64,000 nt of DNA from assembly GCA_028866575.1 (NCBI GenBank), contig JAGWHU010000002.1, positions 62,001 through 126,000 of the forward strand. Reading direction: 5' to 3'. This DNA comes from Candidatus Micrarchaeota archaeon. Lineage in GTDB: Archaea; Micrarchaeota; Micrarchaeia; Micrarchaeales; Micrarchaeaceae. The position numbers and the translations under genes were made by a program. The notes beneath the pieces were generated by a model. The model saw only the letters and a program-made list of their open reading frames with translations, made no database searches and had not been told where the DNA came from. Below, piece after piece: positions 48,532 to 57,424 of this stretch. Positions within the stretch are counted from its first letter, which is position 1; every line of letters begins with the position of its first letter.

Positions 48532-49221
48532 TCAGAAGAAAGGAAATTGTTTCTTCAGATTTATAACCCTTATGTAGATACCCGCCTTCTCGGTGAAAGA
48601 ATTAGCCGATTCAATGGAATCGTTCGTGTAGTTGTACCTCAGGGTGCTGAACTTCTCTTTTATTTCTGTCTTTGAATACGTGAATATCCTTGCTCCGCTC
48701 TCGTGGAAGAAGTTGAAAGACCCTATTATGTGGTCGTTGCCGCTGAAGAACGCGTACATCTTCGGCATCGAGTCGTCGCCGTGCGCGCTGTTAGCTATAG
48801 ATCTCACAAGCATGTTGCAGTCCTTGGCCTCTATGCTGATTATCCTTCCCGCCTTCTTTAGGTCCTTCATTTCCGTGTACGGGTTCGACAGCAGCTCCAC
48901 AATCGGAGCCCTGTAGGACCTGTAGTCCATGCTTTCCGATATCCTGTCGACCATCTCGAACCTTTCCATGGAATCAGATCCGGGGGTGTAAACGAAAAAA
49001 TTGCCTATGCTCTCGAACTGGAAGTAGTATATCATCCTTATGTCGCCAAGCCTCTCGCCTGCAAAAATGAGCTTGTATTTCCCGCTTTCCTTCAGCGCCT
49101 TGACATGCCCGGGAGTATAGTCGAATACCTGCCTTGCAAGGTCAAGTGGCGAATCGAGCTCTATGTAATATGCGTATATGTCCTTTTCCTCCTTTGTCTT
49201 GCCTTTTGATTCTTTGGCCAA
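48532..49221 (-). CDS. Hypothetical protein
   Basis: A 229-aa cytoplasmic alpha/beta protein with an N-terminal Lys/Glu-rich lead. The sequence YAYYIELDSPLDLARQVFDY is followed by alternating strands with many aromatic residues. No family is recognised. Chromosomal composition returns here, so it marks the right edge of the acquired region; it ends 6 bp from the tRNA-Asn 5' end on the same strand. Confidence 0.65.
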   Translation of the reverse strand: MAKESKGKTKEEKDIYAYYIELDSPLDLARQVFDYTPGHVKALKESGKYKLIFAGERLGDIRMIYYFQFESIGNFFVYTPGSDSMERFEMVDRISESMDYRSYRAPIVELLSNPYTEMKDLKKAGRIISIEAKDCNMLVRSIANSAHGDDSMPKMYAFFSGNDHIIGSFNFFHESGARIFTYSKTEIKEKFSTLRYNYTNDSIESANSFTEKAGIYIRVINLKKQFPFF

Positions 49222-49282
49222 TCAGTCACCTATTCCCGGATTAGTAGCTTGCCTGTTCCCGCTGCAGGCTAGGCTTGCTTGC

Positions 49283-50119
49283 TCAGGCATGCCTGGAAAG
49301 CAGGCTTATTATGTACATTACAGCATAAACCGGAGCGTATGTTATCGGGAACGCAAGCACCCCCCTGCCTATCGCATCGTAGTCGCTTGCTATGCTTGCC
49401 TTTGTCGTGAGGGTTATGTTGCTCTGCTTGTATACAAGGGAGCTTGCTATGGAGCTTACGTACAGCCTTATGCGGTACTGCCCCGGCTCGTTCTCATATA
49501 CGGGATATACGAAACGCCCCTCGGTGTGGTGCAGCGCTATGACCGTTATGCTTTTGTTCCATGCTGGAAGCCCGTAAACCGTTATGTTGAACGGGCTGTC
49601 CGAAACCCCGGTATTGTTTATTGTCACGTATATGTCAGCCGGGTTGCCAGGACCGACGGTTATCGCGGTTGGCGTGACGCCCAGCTTGAACACGTCTGGC
49701 GTTACGTTCACGTATGCGGTGAACTTGAGGCTTCCGAGCTTTGAATAGTTGCCCAGGTTTATCGCCGTTATGTTGAACTTGTATGTGCCGTTCTGCGCCT
49801 GCGGGGACACAGCTATCTTTACGGATGGGCTAGGCGTATAAAGAGGGGAGTTCTGCGCTATCCAGCCTGCTGGAAGCGCCGAGGCGCTCAGCTCGTCCCA
49901 CCCTATCGGGAACACGCCTCCGGTATTGTTCGTAGTTTGTGCAGATATCGTAACGTAGAACGTCTCTCCCGGGCCTACGCTGCCGAGGTATACGCTGCCG
50001 TTCTGGTTGACGGTAGTTACGTATGGCTCCGTCATGTTGACGTACGTCGCGTTGAGCAGCGCCATAAACGAAATGCTAAGGATGATTGGCAATATTATTA
50101 GGCCCGGTCGCAATCTCAC
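49283..50119 (-). CDS. Surface protein with beta-sandwich repeats and C-terminal anchor
   Basis: The 278-aa protein has a signal-like N-terminal hydrophobic segment (residues ~6-24), two beta-sandwich-like regions rich in Asn-x-Thr/Ser (FYVTISAQTTNNTGG and NPADIYVTINNTGVSDSPFNI, the latter like the CARDB/NEW3 type), and a C-terminal hydrophobic helix (residues ~252-275). It should be displayed on the cell surface. It is the last of three co-oriented genes with the pilin-like gene and the response regulator. Confidence 0.72.
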   Translation of the reverse strand: MRLRPGLIILPIILSISFMALLNATYVNMTEPYVTTVNQNGSVYLGSVGPGETFYVTISAQTTNNTGGVFPIGWDELSASALPAGWIAQNSPLYTPSPSVKIAVSPQAQNGTYKFNITAINLGNYSKLGSLKFTAYVNVTPDVFKLGVTPTAITVGPGNPADIYVTINNTGVSDSPFNITVYGLPAWNKSITVIALHHTEGRFVYPVYENEPGQYRIRLYVSSIASSLVYKQSNITLTTKASIASDYDAIGRGVLAFPITYAPVYAVMYIISLLSRHA

Positions 50120-50171
50120 ACCTGATCGTATATATCATTCATGGATATTTATATTAAATTATCCCTTCGGC

Positions 50172-50714
50172 TCATGTATACTTGACGGATACTGATGCCA
50201 GCCTCTGGACGTTGCTGTAGCTTCCGGGCAGCTCGCTTATCGTGTAGTTTATCCACACGTAGCCGCTGAACTCGTTTCCGAGCCTTGCCTTCGCGACCTT
50301 CGGGCCTGAATAGCAGTTTACCCTGATCTTCGTCTCGTTGGAAGAGTATGCGGTTATGCCCCCCTGCAGCTGGTTGTCGGGATAGTAGCCGGGCGCTGCG
50401 CCGTATGGAAGGACGTGCACGTTGCCGTACTTTGGGCTGTCGGATGAAACGTTCTGCTGCGTCGAGCAGGCTACGCCGCTGATTATCATCGAGCCGCCTG
50501 TAGACTGCGAGAAAACCATTATCATTGTGCCGTTGGGGTGTATCGCCACGCCGTCGCACGAGAATGACGGCGAGGGGGCGCAGTATGTCGGTGCTGCCCT
50601 GGAGTTGAATATCCCAAGCTGCAGCAGCACGTACAATGATATCGTTATCATGAGTATTGCAATGCCATACGCGACAAGCATGTCTATCGATGCCTGCGCC
50701 CTTGAGATTCCCAT
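50172..50714 (-). CDS. Type IV pilin-like protein
   Basis: A 180-aa protein with a class III signal peptide: short basic lead MGISRAQASIDM followed by a hydrophobic helix LVAYGIAILMITISLYVLLQ (residues ~13-32). This is typical of archaeal pilins and flagellin-like proteins cleaved by a prepilin peptidase. The C-terminal domain has four cysteines and Asn-x-Ser/Thr sites. It lies 3 bp from the response regulator stop and 52 bp from the downstream surface protein. Confidence 0.78.
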   Translation of the reverse strand: MGISRAQASIDMLVAYGIAILMITISLYVLLQLGIFNSRAAPTYCAPSPSFSCDGVAIHPNGTMIMVFSQSTGGSMIISGVACSTQQNVSSDSPKYGNVHVLPYGAAPGYYPDNQLQGGITAYSSNETKIRVNCYSGPKVAKARLGNEFSGYVWINYTISELPGSYSNVQRLASVSVKYT

Positions 50715-50717
50715 AGG

Positions 50718-51929
50718 TTACCTTTTGTCCTCTTCGTTGCCCTTGTCCTTGCTTACCTGCAATTTGACCCCCTTTGAGTCCCTTGTTATCCTTACGTCAA
50801 GGTCCTCGTTCCCGAACATCTGCCTTATCTCCTCGTATGTGTAGGAGCCTATGTCCTTCCTCGAGGTGCCCTTGCTCTTGAGTATCTCGTTCCTCCTCTC
50901 CCTTATCTTGTCCTTTTCCGACTGCTCGTATATGAGGGACGGCCTCGGTAGCTCCTTTGAATCGAATAGGTCGCCTATGTCCATCGGTATTGCCTTGTAG
51001 CCCTCGTCCTGGAGTATGAAGGGAAGCACCGCATCGAATTCCTCCCTGAGCTTCTCCACGCTCACGTCTACCGTTTCCTTCGGGCCCGCTATGACGAACA
51101 CCTCGCTGTCAAGGAAGCCCACGAATATCCTGTTAGGGTTGTTCTTCGCGGTGTCCTGAAGGAGCTGGGATATTAGCCTGAGTATGACCATTGCTGAATT
51201 GACCCCGAAGCGCTTTGCGTATTCGCCGAGGCCCCCTATCTTGAGCGTGCCTATGGAATACTGCTCGCCCTCCTTTATGGAGTGCTCTATCTCGTTGGAT
51301 ATGCCCTCCTCGTCGGGCAGGTCTATGAGAGGGTCGAACCTCTTGCCCTTCTTCCTAAGGAATATCGTGACCAGGCTCCTCAATTCGTTCGGGTCGAAAG
51401 GCTTCTTTATGTAGTAGTCTGCGCCGAACTTTATACCATTGAACCTGTTTTCCGTGGGGTCCATGGCGCTTACCAGTATGACTATCGTATTGCTCACGCC
51501 GGGGTCGCTCTTTATCGTCCTGCAGATGTCAAGCCCGTTCTTGTGCGGGAGCATCAGGTCGAGTATTACAAGATCCGGCTTCTTCGTCCTCACGAAGGCT
51601 ATCGCATCCCCTCCGTCGTATATCTGGCTCACCTCGAAGCCCCTGCCTATGGAGAGCGCCATGAGCTTGTTTATGTTCTTGTCGTCCTCTACTATGAGCA
51701 CCTTGCTCAGGGAGCCCTGGTCCTGCAGCGGGTAATAAGTCAGTACGCCGCCCCTGCTCCTCGATGCTATGGCCTTCATCTTCTCGAGATCGGTGAGCGC
51801 CCTCTTCAGCTTCTCCTTGTCTATGCCCCTGCTGAACGACATGTCGCTCAATTCGTTGAATGATATCTGCTGCTTCTCGTTTATTATATCGAATATGTCG
51901 CTTATGCTTCCTGCGGTCGTGTTCTCCAT
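50718..51929 (-). CDS. Response regulator with N-terminal winged-helix and C-terminal domain
   Basis: The 403-aa protein has three parts: a winged-helix-like region (residues 1-65), a receiver domain with VLIVEDDKNINKLM near 73-86, the phosphoacceptor region LVILDLMLPHKNGLD near 114-128 and KKPF near 166, and a C-terminal domain (residues ~195-330) that resembles a degenerate GGDEF fold. It ends in a Lys/Asp-rich tail. The histidine kinase encoded 1.1 kb upstream is its likely partner. The target genes are unknown. Confidence 0.85.
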   Translation of the reverse strand: MENTTAGSISDIFDIINEKQQISFNELSDMSFSRGIDKEKLKRALTDLEKMKAIASRSRGGVLTYYPLQDQGSLSKVLIVEDDKNINKLMALSIGRGFEVSQIYDGGDAIAFVRTKKPDLVILDLMLPHKNGLDICRTIKSDPGVSNTIVILVSAMDPTENRFNGIKFGADYYIKKPFDPNELRSLVTIFLRKKGKRFDPLIDLPDEEGISNEIEHSIKEGEQYSIGTLKIGGLGEYAKRFGVNSAMVILRLISQLLQDTAKNNPNRIFVGFLDSEVFVIAGPKETVDVSVEKLREEFDAVLPFILQDEGYKAIPMDIGDLFDSKELPRPSLIYEQSEKDKIRERRNEILKSKGTSRKDIGSYTYEEIRQMFGNEDLDVRITRDSKGVKLQVSKDKGNEEDKR

Positions 51930-52046
51930 CTAGTCACCGAATAAGGATTCAACAACAAATAATATTAGGCTTGTCATATTTGCGCAATTGTTGAAGTAAA
52001 CTACGTAAGGGATTAAAAAGCTTTATGAGCATATAGATATGATCAG

Positions 52047-53072
52047 ATGGCATTCCTGAAGAAGGGGACGCAGTCCAGGCAGGGGCAGGGCAGGCCCAGC
52101 AACAGGACCATTGCAGTTGCGGCACTTGTCGTGATAATAGTGGTAGCCGCATTGTACTATTTCGTGTTCCTGAACGTCAGCCAAACCATAGTCAAGGCCC
52201 CGGCTGTCGCCAATCTCTCCGAATCTGGCACGGTTTTCAGCGTTGACTCGCAGCAGTACCTCATTTCCCTTGCAGGGGAATCGGCAAGCTCAGGTATTGC
52301 ATACGTCCACGTGGACAAGCTCCCCATATTCGTAAACCCGCCCCTCAACGTAACGCTCACGATAAACAACATAACCAAGATAAATGCAGGCACGCAATAC
52401 GCAAACATGGGGATACAGCTCGAGGCCATAGGGCAGAACAGCGTAACCGTCAAGGTGTCTCCGCTGTTCACCAGCTTGCAGATAAGCCCGGATTCGCAGT
52501 ACATAAGGACTATGCAGGGATCCCTTTACTCGCAGAGCCAGCCCAAGGCGCAGAGGCCCAGCAATTCCACAATTACAGTTGCCACTTCGACAACTTCTAC
52601 AAGCGCGTCCACTACCACGATGTCGCAGGCTAGCGCAATAGCTGCTGACATAAACTCAACGCTCGATGCTGACAGCCTGTATTTGCTGCTCCTGAACTTC
52701 AGCGCTCTCTACGCCAATACAACCGGCTGCACCCCAACGCTATACAGCGAGGCCTACATAAGGGCATACGGCAGCGCGCCCGGCGGGCCGAACGACTATG
52801 CAAACGTGAGCTACATAGTGCCTTACAACATGTCGCTCAGGATAGCAGGCGTGGGCAGGGGCGACTACAACGCCACATTCACGACGCATGCAAGGGGCTC
52901 GTTCTACAACAACGTAGTCGCTGCATCTATAGAGGTCAACGCCAGCACAAAGAGCGTGCTCGGCAAGGGCGTGAACAGCAAGGGCATATTCGCGGGCCAG
53001 ACGAGCATATCCCAGCTGCAGGCGAACTACTACAGGGCATTAGGATACGGATCCTGCGGCGTTTACGTTTGA
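52047..53072 (+). CDS. Membrane-anchored surface protein, Thr/Ser-rich
   Basis: A 341-aa protein with an N-terminal basic region, one transmembrane helix (residues ~24-46), a beta-like ectodomain and a central TVATSTTSTSASTTTMSQAS linker near residues 176-195. No named domain. It lies between the response regulator and the histidine kinase on the opposite strand, and its 3' end overlaps the kinase gene by 33 bp. Confidence 0.72.
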   Translation: MAFLKKGTQSRQGQGRPSNRTIAVAALVVIIVVAALYYFVFLNVSQTIVKAPAVANLSESGTVFSVDSQQYLISLAGESASSGIAYVHVDKLPIFVNPPLNVTLTINNITKINAGTQYANMGIQLEAIGQNSVTVKVSPLFTSLQISPDSQYIRTMQGSLYSQSQPKAQRPSNSTITVATSTTSTSASTTTMSQASAIAADINSTLDADSLYLLLLNFSALYANTTGCTPTLYSEAYIRAYGSAPGGPNDYANVSYIVPYNMSLRIAGVGRGDYNATFTTHARGSFYNNVVAASIEVNASTKSVLGKGVNSKGIFAGQTSISQLQANYYRALGYGSCGVYV

Positions 53073-55328
53073 GCGCTCCTTCTTCTGCTTCGGCTTCACC
53101 CTCAATGTGAATGTGAACGTGCTGCCATTGCCGAGCTCCGACCTGCTGCATGCGATCTTGCCCCCGTGTAGCATCACTATCTGCTTTGTTATGGACAATC
53201 CAAGCCCTGTTCCTGACGCCTCCTGCTTCAGCAGGCCTTTCTTCGGGGCCTCGTAGAAGTTCTTGAACAGCTTGTGCCTGTCCTCCTCGCTTATGCCTAT
53301 GCCGGTGTCCTCCACGTCGCACTGTATCATGCTCTTGCTCTTCCTTTTTATGGATACGCTTATCCTGCCCTCATTGGTGAATTTTATCGCGTTGTTTATC
53401 AGGTTGGTGAACGCCTGCACCAGCCTGCTGGGATCCGCCATTATCTTTGGCACGTCGTCCTCTACTTTCCATGCGAACTTGAGGCCCTTCTCCCTTGCCA
53501 TCGGGGATTCCATCAGCGCCTGTATCGTAGGGTTGCTTCCGAGCTCCTTCATGTCTACCTCCCTTATCTCCAGCTTCATCTTCTTGGATTCCAGCTTCGC
53601 GGCGTCAAGCACCTGCTGTATTATGAACATCAGCCTGTCGCCCTCCTCCATTATCGTTGCTAGGCAGTCCAGCTGCTCCTTGTTGAGGCTCCCGAACTCA
53701 CCGCTGTAGAGCAGCTTGGAGAAACCCTTTATGTTGGTGAGAGGTGTCTTGAGCTCGTGGGATATGTTGTGTATGAACTGGGATTTCAGCCCGCTGGTAG
53801 CCTCAAGGCGCTGTATCCTGCTCTCGGCCTTGGCGATTGCCTCCTTGTAGTCGCGCAGCTTCCTCTTGGTCTCCAGCTCCTTTATGACTATTATGTAGTC
53901 TGCTACATCCGTACCGCTGAAGAGCCTTATCGAGTGCGTTGCATCAGTTACCATGTCGCTGCCGTCGGCGTTCTTGCCCTTGCTCAATAGGGTGACATAT
54001 GAGTTGTCTATCTTCCCGCCGTTCCTGACGTAGGTTATGTCCCTGTCGAATATCGACTGGTCGGAATAGATGCTCCTGAGCTCCCTGCCTATCAGCTCGC
54101 TCCTCGAATATCCCAGCACGTTCTCAGCTGGCATGTTGCAGTCCTTCACGTACCCGAGCGCGTCCATGGTTATCACCGCGTCGGAAGTGCCCTTTATGAA
54201 GTCGTTGAATGCGTTGCTTATGCTTTCCGCATACCCTTCGGAAGTTGCGTCGGAAAGAAGCATTAGGTAGCCGTTGGCCCATTTGGAGAGCACGAAGCGC
54301 AGGTGCGAAGGTATGCCTGTCGCAGAGACCAGATCTATGGAGCCGTGCAGCCTTTCGGAGGAGGCGTTCTTCTCCAGGAGCTCCTTCAGCTCCCCCCTCC
54401 TCTTCTCCGTGGTGAGCTCTGTCAGCGTCTTGCCGATTATGAGATTCTTGTCGTAGCCTATCGCCTTCTTTATGCTGTCGGTGGCGCTGCGCACCTCTAG
54501 ATTGCCGTCAAGGTAGAGCGCGCTGACGTAGGATTCGTTGTCCATCGACTGCTCCATCAGCGCGAGCCTCTTCAGCTCCGTCACGTCCCTGAGCGATATA
54601 TCCGCCAGCCTGTCCCCTATCATTCCCACTGACAGGGAATAGTACCTCGTCCTTCCCCCCTTTTCAAGCTGTATTATGGTTCCCCTGCTCTTGGAGAGCG
54701 TTGCCAGCTTTGCGAAGTCCAGGCCTATCGCGTTCTCTATGCGGCGCCCCTCAGGGCTTTTCTGGTCCAGGATCTCCTTGCGCGCCGCATCGTTGGACTT
54801 GACTATCTTCCCGTCGTTAGATACAAGCAGCTGCGACTCGGCCACGCTGAACGCGCTGTTGAAATAGCTTGCGAGCCTTATGCTGCGCTCGCTCTCGGAT
54901 TTGTACAGCATGGTTATGCCTGCAAGGTAGGCGCCAAAGGATGCGCCGTTAAGCAGCAGCTCGCTGAACTTGTTTTCCGAAGTGGAGAGCATCTCCACCA
55001 TTGATACGACATTCCCGTCGACCACTATAGGTATAACCGCGCAGCTCCTGAACCCGCGGTTCTTGTAGCCTATGAGCTCCTGGAAGGAGGAATACTCGCT
55101 GAGCTGGTTGTCCACGTAAGGCTTCTTTGTGTTGTAGACATAGCCGAAGAGCTCGCTGTCCGGGTTCTTTTCCCTTGACGTGGGTAATATCGTTACCTTC
55201 TCTACCCCGAAGAACTCCCCTATCATTCTCGCGAAGCGCCTGTCGGAGCCCTCCTCGATGGAGGCGCTGTTCGCTGCGGATATTATGCCCTGAAGCATCT
55301 TGCTTATTAGGAAGTTCTCCTGCTGCAT
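53040..55328 (-). CDS. Sensor histidine kinase with GAF and PAS domains
   Basis: A 762-aa kinase. An N-terminal GAF-like domain (residues ~10-160) is followed by three PAS-like regions (~165-250, ~265-360, ~370-475), a coiled coil, a HisKA segment with FIHNISHELKTPLTNIKGFS near 517-536, and a HATPase domain with NLINNAIKFTNEGR, DTGIGISEEDRHKLF and GTGLGLSITKQIVMLHGG. No transmembrane helix is seen, so it should sense cytoplasmic signals. It probably phosphorylates the response regulator at 50718-51929. Confidence 0.92.
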   Translation of the reverse strand: MQQENFLISKMLQGIISAANSASIEEGSDRRFARMIGEFFGVEKVTILPTSREKNPDSELFGYVYNTKKPYVDNQLSEYSSFQELIGYKNRGFRSCAVIPIVVDGNVVSMVEMLSTSENKFSELLLNGASFGAYLAGITMLYKSESERSIRLASYFNSAFSVAESQLLVSNDGKIVKSNDAARKEILDQKSPEGRRIENAIGLDFAKLATLSKSRGTIIQLEKGGRTRYYSLSVGMIGDRLADISLRDVTELKRLALMEQSMDNESYVSALYLDGNLEVRSATDSIKKAIGYDKNLIIGKTLTELTTEKRRGELKELLEKNASSERLHGSIDLVSATGIPSHLRFVLSKWANGYLMLLSDATSEGYAESISNAFNDFIKGTSDAVITMDALGYVKDCNMPAENVLGYSRSELIGRELRSIYSDQSIFDRDITYVRNGGKIDNSYVTLLSKGKNADGSDMVTDATHSIRLFSGTDVADYIIVIKELETKRKLRDYKEAIAKAESRIQRLEATSGLKSQFIHNISHELKTPLTNIKGFSKLLYSGEFGSLNKEQLDCLATIMEEGDRLMFIIQQVLDAAKLESKKMKLEIREVDMKELGSNPTIQALMESPMAREKGLKFAWKVEDDVPKIMADPSRLVQAFTNLINNAIKFTNEGRISVSIKRKSKSMIQCDVEDTGIGISEEDRHKLFKNFYEAPKKGLLKQEASGTGLGLSITKQIVMLHGGKIACSRSELGNGSTFTFTLRVKPKQKKERSNVNAAGSVS

Positions 55329-55445
55329 GGGTTCTCACTTTCCGAGGCAAGGATTTTCCTTGGATATATGAAAATGGATTTCGTTATAGATATATGCAGG
55401 AAGATTATTTAAAGATTCATTGCGTTCTTAATATGGGTTGTGGAT

Positions 55446-55829
55446 ATGAGAAGCGTAAGGGGCCTTATAGTAAGGGCATCAAGGGACTTTGAGCTGGCCA
55501 AGGGTTACAAGCAGATCAGGGAATACGTTACTGCAACGCTGCTCTACACGAAATCCATAGAGGAGGCACTGAGGGCGCTCTTCATAAGCAGGACAAGGAG
55601 GGTGCCGCCCAAGGACGCGTCGATAACCTATCTCGCGAGGGGAGCTGGTGTTCCCGAGGAGGTATCGGTTTACATCGCATCGATGGAGGAGAGGGATGCG
55701 ACAGAGGATCCTTCAGACCTTAACGGGATAGAGGGCAAGGAGGGATTCGGCTCCGAGGAGAATGCGTTCTTCATGGACGGGCTTGCGCAGAGGCTTCTGG
55801 ATTACGTGTATGCATACAGGAGGATCTGA
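55446..55829 (+). CDS. HEPN-domain-like protein
   Basis: A 127-aa helical protein starting with an arrangement typical of HEPN proteins: SRDFELAKGYKQIREYVTAT then LYTKSIEEALRALFISRT. The catalytic Rx4-6H motif of HEPN RNases is not evident, so it may bind nucleic acid or nucleotides instead. The ATG at 55446 or a GTG at 55440 follows a TATA-like TTATTTAAA (55405-55413). No MNT partner gene is adjacent. Confidence 0.62.
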   Translation: MRSVRGLIVRASRDFELAKGYKQIREYVTATLLYTKSIEEALRALFISRTRRVPPKDASITYLARGAGVPEEVSVYIASMEERDATEDPSDLNGIEGKEGFGSEENAFFMDGLAQRLLDYVYAYRRI

Positions 55830-55904
55830 GATCTGATGTAACGCCGTTGCAAATGCCAGGGTGCAATGTATAAAAGGGTTAGTCCCGATTATAGTTGCGA
55901 TTAG

Positions 55905-56564
55905 ATGCAGGTAAGGGAGCTGTTCAGCGGAATATACATGATAGACAACAGGCTTGCCACTGCAAACCTTGCAAGGGGTAAGAAGACGTACGGCGAGGAT
56001 CTTATCACGGAGAACAGGACGGAGTACAGGTCCTGGAACCCGTACAGGAGCAAGCTTTCAGCTGCGATACTCAACGGCATCAAGAACGTCAAGATAGAAA
56101 GGGGGAGCAGCGTACTCTACCTCGGGGCAGCGACCGGGACAACAGTCAGCCACGTGAGCGACATAGTGGGAGCGTATGGAAGGGTGTACGCCGTGGAGCT
56201 CTCCGAGAGAAACGTGAGGAACCTGATAGCCCTTTGCGAGTCCAGGAGGAACATAATACCTATACTCTCGGATGCGAGGTACATAGAGGGCTACAGCGGC
56301 TCCGTTGACCTATGCGACGTCATTTACCAGGACATATCCGCAAGGAGGCAGGCTGAGATACTGTTGGCGAACAGCAGCATGCTCAAGAGGGGCGGCTACG
56401 CCTACTTCGTGATAAAATCGCAGAGCATAGACATATCTAAAAGCCCTAAGGACGTATATAGGAATGAGCTTGCACTGCTCAAGGAGGGATTTGAGCTTGT
56501 TGAGCAGGTGAGCCTTGAGCCGTATGACAGCATGCACCTCTTCGTTGTGCTGAGGAAGCTGTAA
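55905..56564 (+). CDS. flpA: Fibrillarin-like rRNA/tRNA 2'-O-methyltransferase
   Basis: The 219-aa protein matches archaeal fibrillarin: YRSWNPYRSKLSAAILNG near residues 41-58, VLYLGAATGTTVSHVSDIVG near 70-89, VYAVELSERNVRNLIALCES, DVIYQDIS near 143, and GGYAYFVIKSQSID with the catalytic Lys near 168. It is the methylating subunit of C/D box RNPs. The partners Nop5 and L7Ae are not in this window. A small TPR protein gene follows after 11 bp. Confidence 0.95.
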   Translation: MQVRELFSGIYMIDNRLATANLARGKKTYGEDLITENRTEYRSWNPYRSKLSAAILNGIKNVKIERGSSVLYLGAATGTTVSHVSDIVGAYGRVYAVELSERNVRNLIALCESRRNIIPILSDARYIEGYSGSVDLCDVIYQDISARRQAEILLANSSMLKRGGYAYFVIKSQSIDISKSPKDVYRNELALLKEGFELVEQVSLEPYDSMHLFVVLRKL

Positions 56565-56575
56565 CCGTTGATTGG

Positions 56576-57415
56576 ATGAACGCGCAAGATTACATTTCGA
56601 GGCTGAAGGGATTTGACGGATCCGCGCTGCTCCTGTGCGAGCATTGCGGCGCTGAGACCCCGGCAAAAGGCACCTCGGGAATATGCTCCAACTGCGAAAG
56701 CATGATATTCACCAGCAGGAAGATGCTCCAGGCGAGGGACCACATGCTTCTGGACGCGCTTGACAGGATAAACAGCAGCATGGGCAACTCTGAATACGAG
56801 AACGCGACAAAGATATACGAGGGCCTGATTGCGGAGAGGAAGGATCCTGCGCTTATGTATGCAGCGGCAATAGCCTACCTTAGGCATTCCAACTACGAGA
56901 TTTCCCAGATAGGATACGCAAAGCCAGGATTCATGGAGGAGAATTCGGCGCACAGGGACAGGGCGTCCAAGCTCGTGTCAAGCGCCAAGAGGCTTCTTGC
57001 CAGGCTGATAAGGATAACTACAAATGACATGTCGAGCGGCAACGAGGCCCAGAACGTCGCGTATACCAGGTTCCTTGCGCAGATAAAGATGGGATCACTG
57101 AGGGGCGCCAAGCATAGCATGGGCATGCTGCAGAAAACGGACAGGGACTGCGTTTACGAATATGCGGGTATCGTGTATGATTCCCACACCGGAAAATACG
57201 AAGGCATAGTCAAGGCGGCAGAGAGCCTGATGCTGAAGGAGAATTTCCCGATAAACACCTTCTACTATCTCGGGTTCGCGCTCTTCAAGAAGGGAAATGC
57301 AAAAGACGCGAAATCGGTGCTGCAGGAGCTTGCGAAGCGCATCAAGAACGGCAACCTTGACGCGCTCATTTTCGAGGTAGACTACCAGCTGAACGCGATT
57401 ACGGGCATACTCTGA
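56576..57415 (+). CDS. Zinc-ribbon TPR-like protein
   Basis: The 279-aa protein begins with a two-Cys-pair zinc ribbon (CEHCGAETPAKGTSGICSNC, residues ~22-41) and continues with helical repeats that look like TPRs (for example YENATKIYEGLIAERKDPAL and YYLGFALFKKGNAKDAKS). It may be a scaffold that reads RNA or protein through the ribbon. It is co-oriented with fibrillarin at an 11-bp gap, so an RNA-related role is possible but unproven. Confidence 0.72.
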   Translation: MNAQDYISRLKGFDGSALLLCEHCGAETPAKGTSGICSNCESMIFTSRKMLQARDHMLLDALDRINSSMGNSEYENATKIYEGLIAERKDPALMYAAAIAYLRHSNYEISQIGYAKPGFMEENSAHRDRASKLVSSAKRLLARLIRITTNDMSSGNEAQNVAYTRFLAQIKMGSLRGAKHSMGMLQKTDRDCVYEYAGIVYDSHTGKYEGIVKAAESLMLKENFPINTFYYLGFALFKKGNAKDAKSVLQELAKRIKNGNLDALIFEVDYQLNAITGIL

Positions 57416-57424
57416 AAACTGCAG

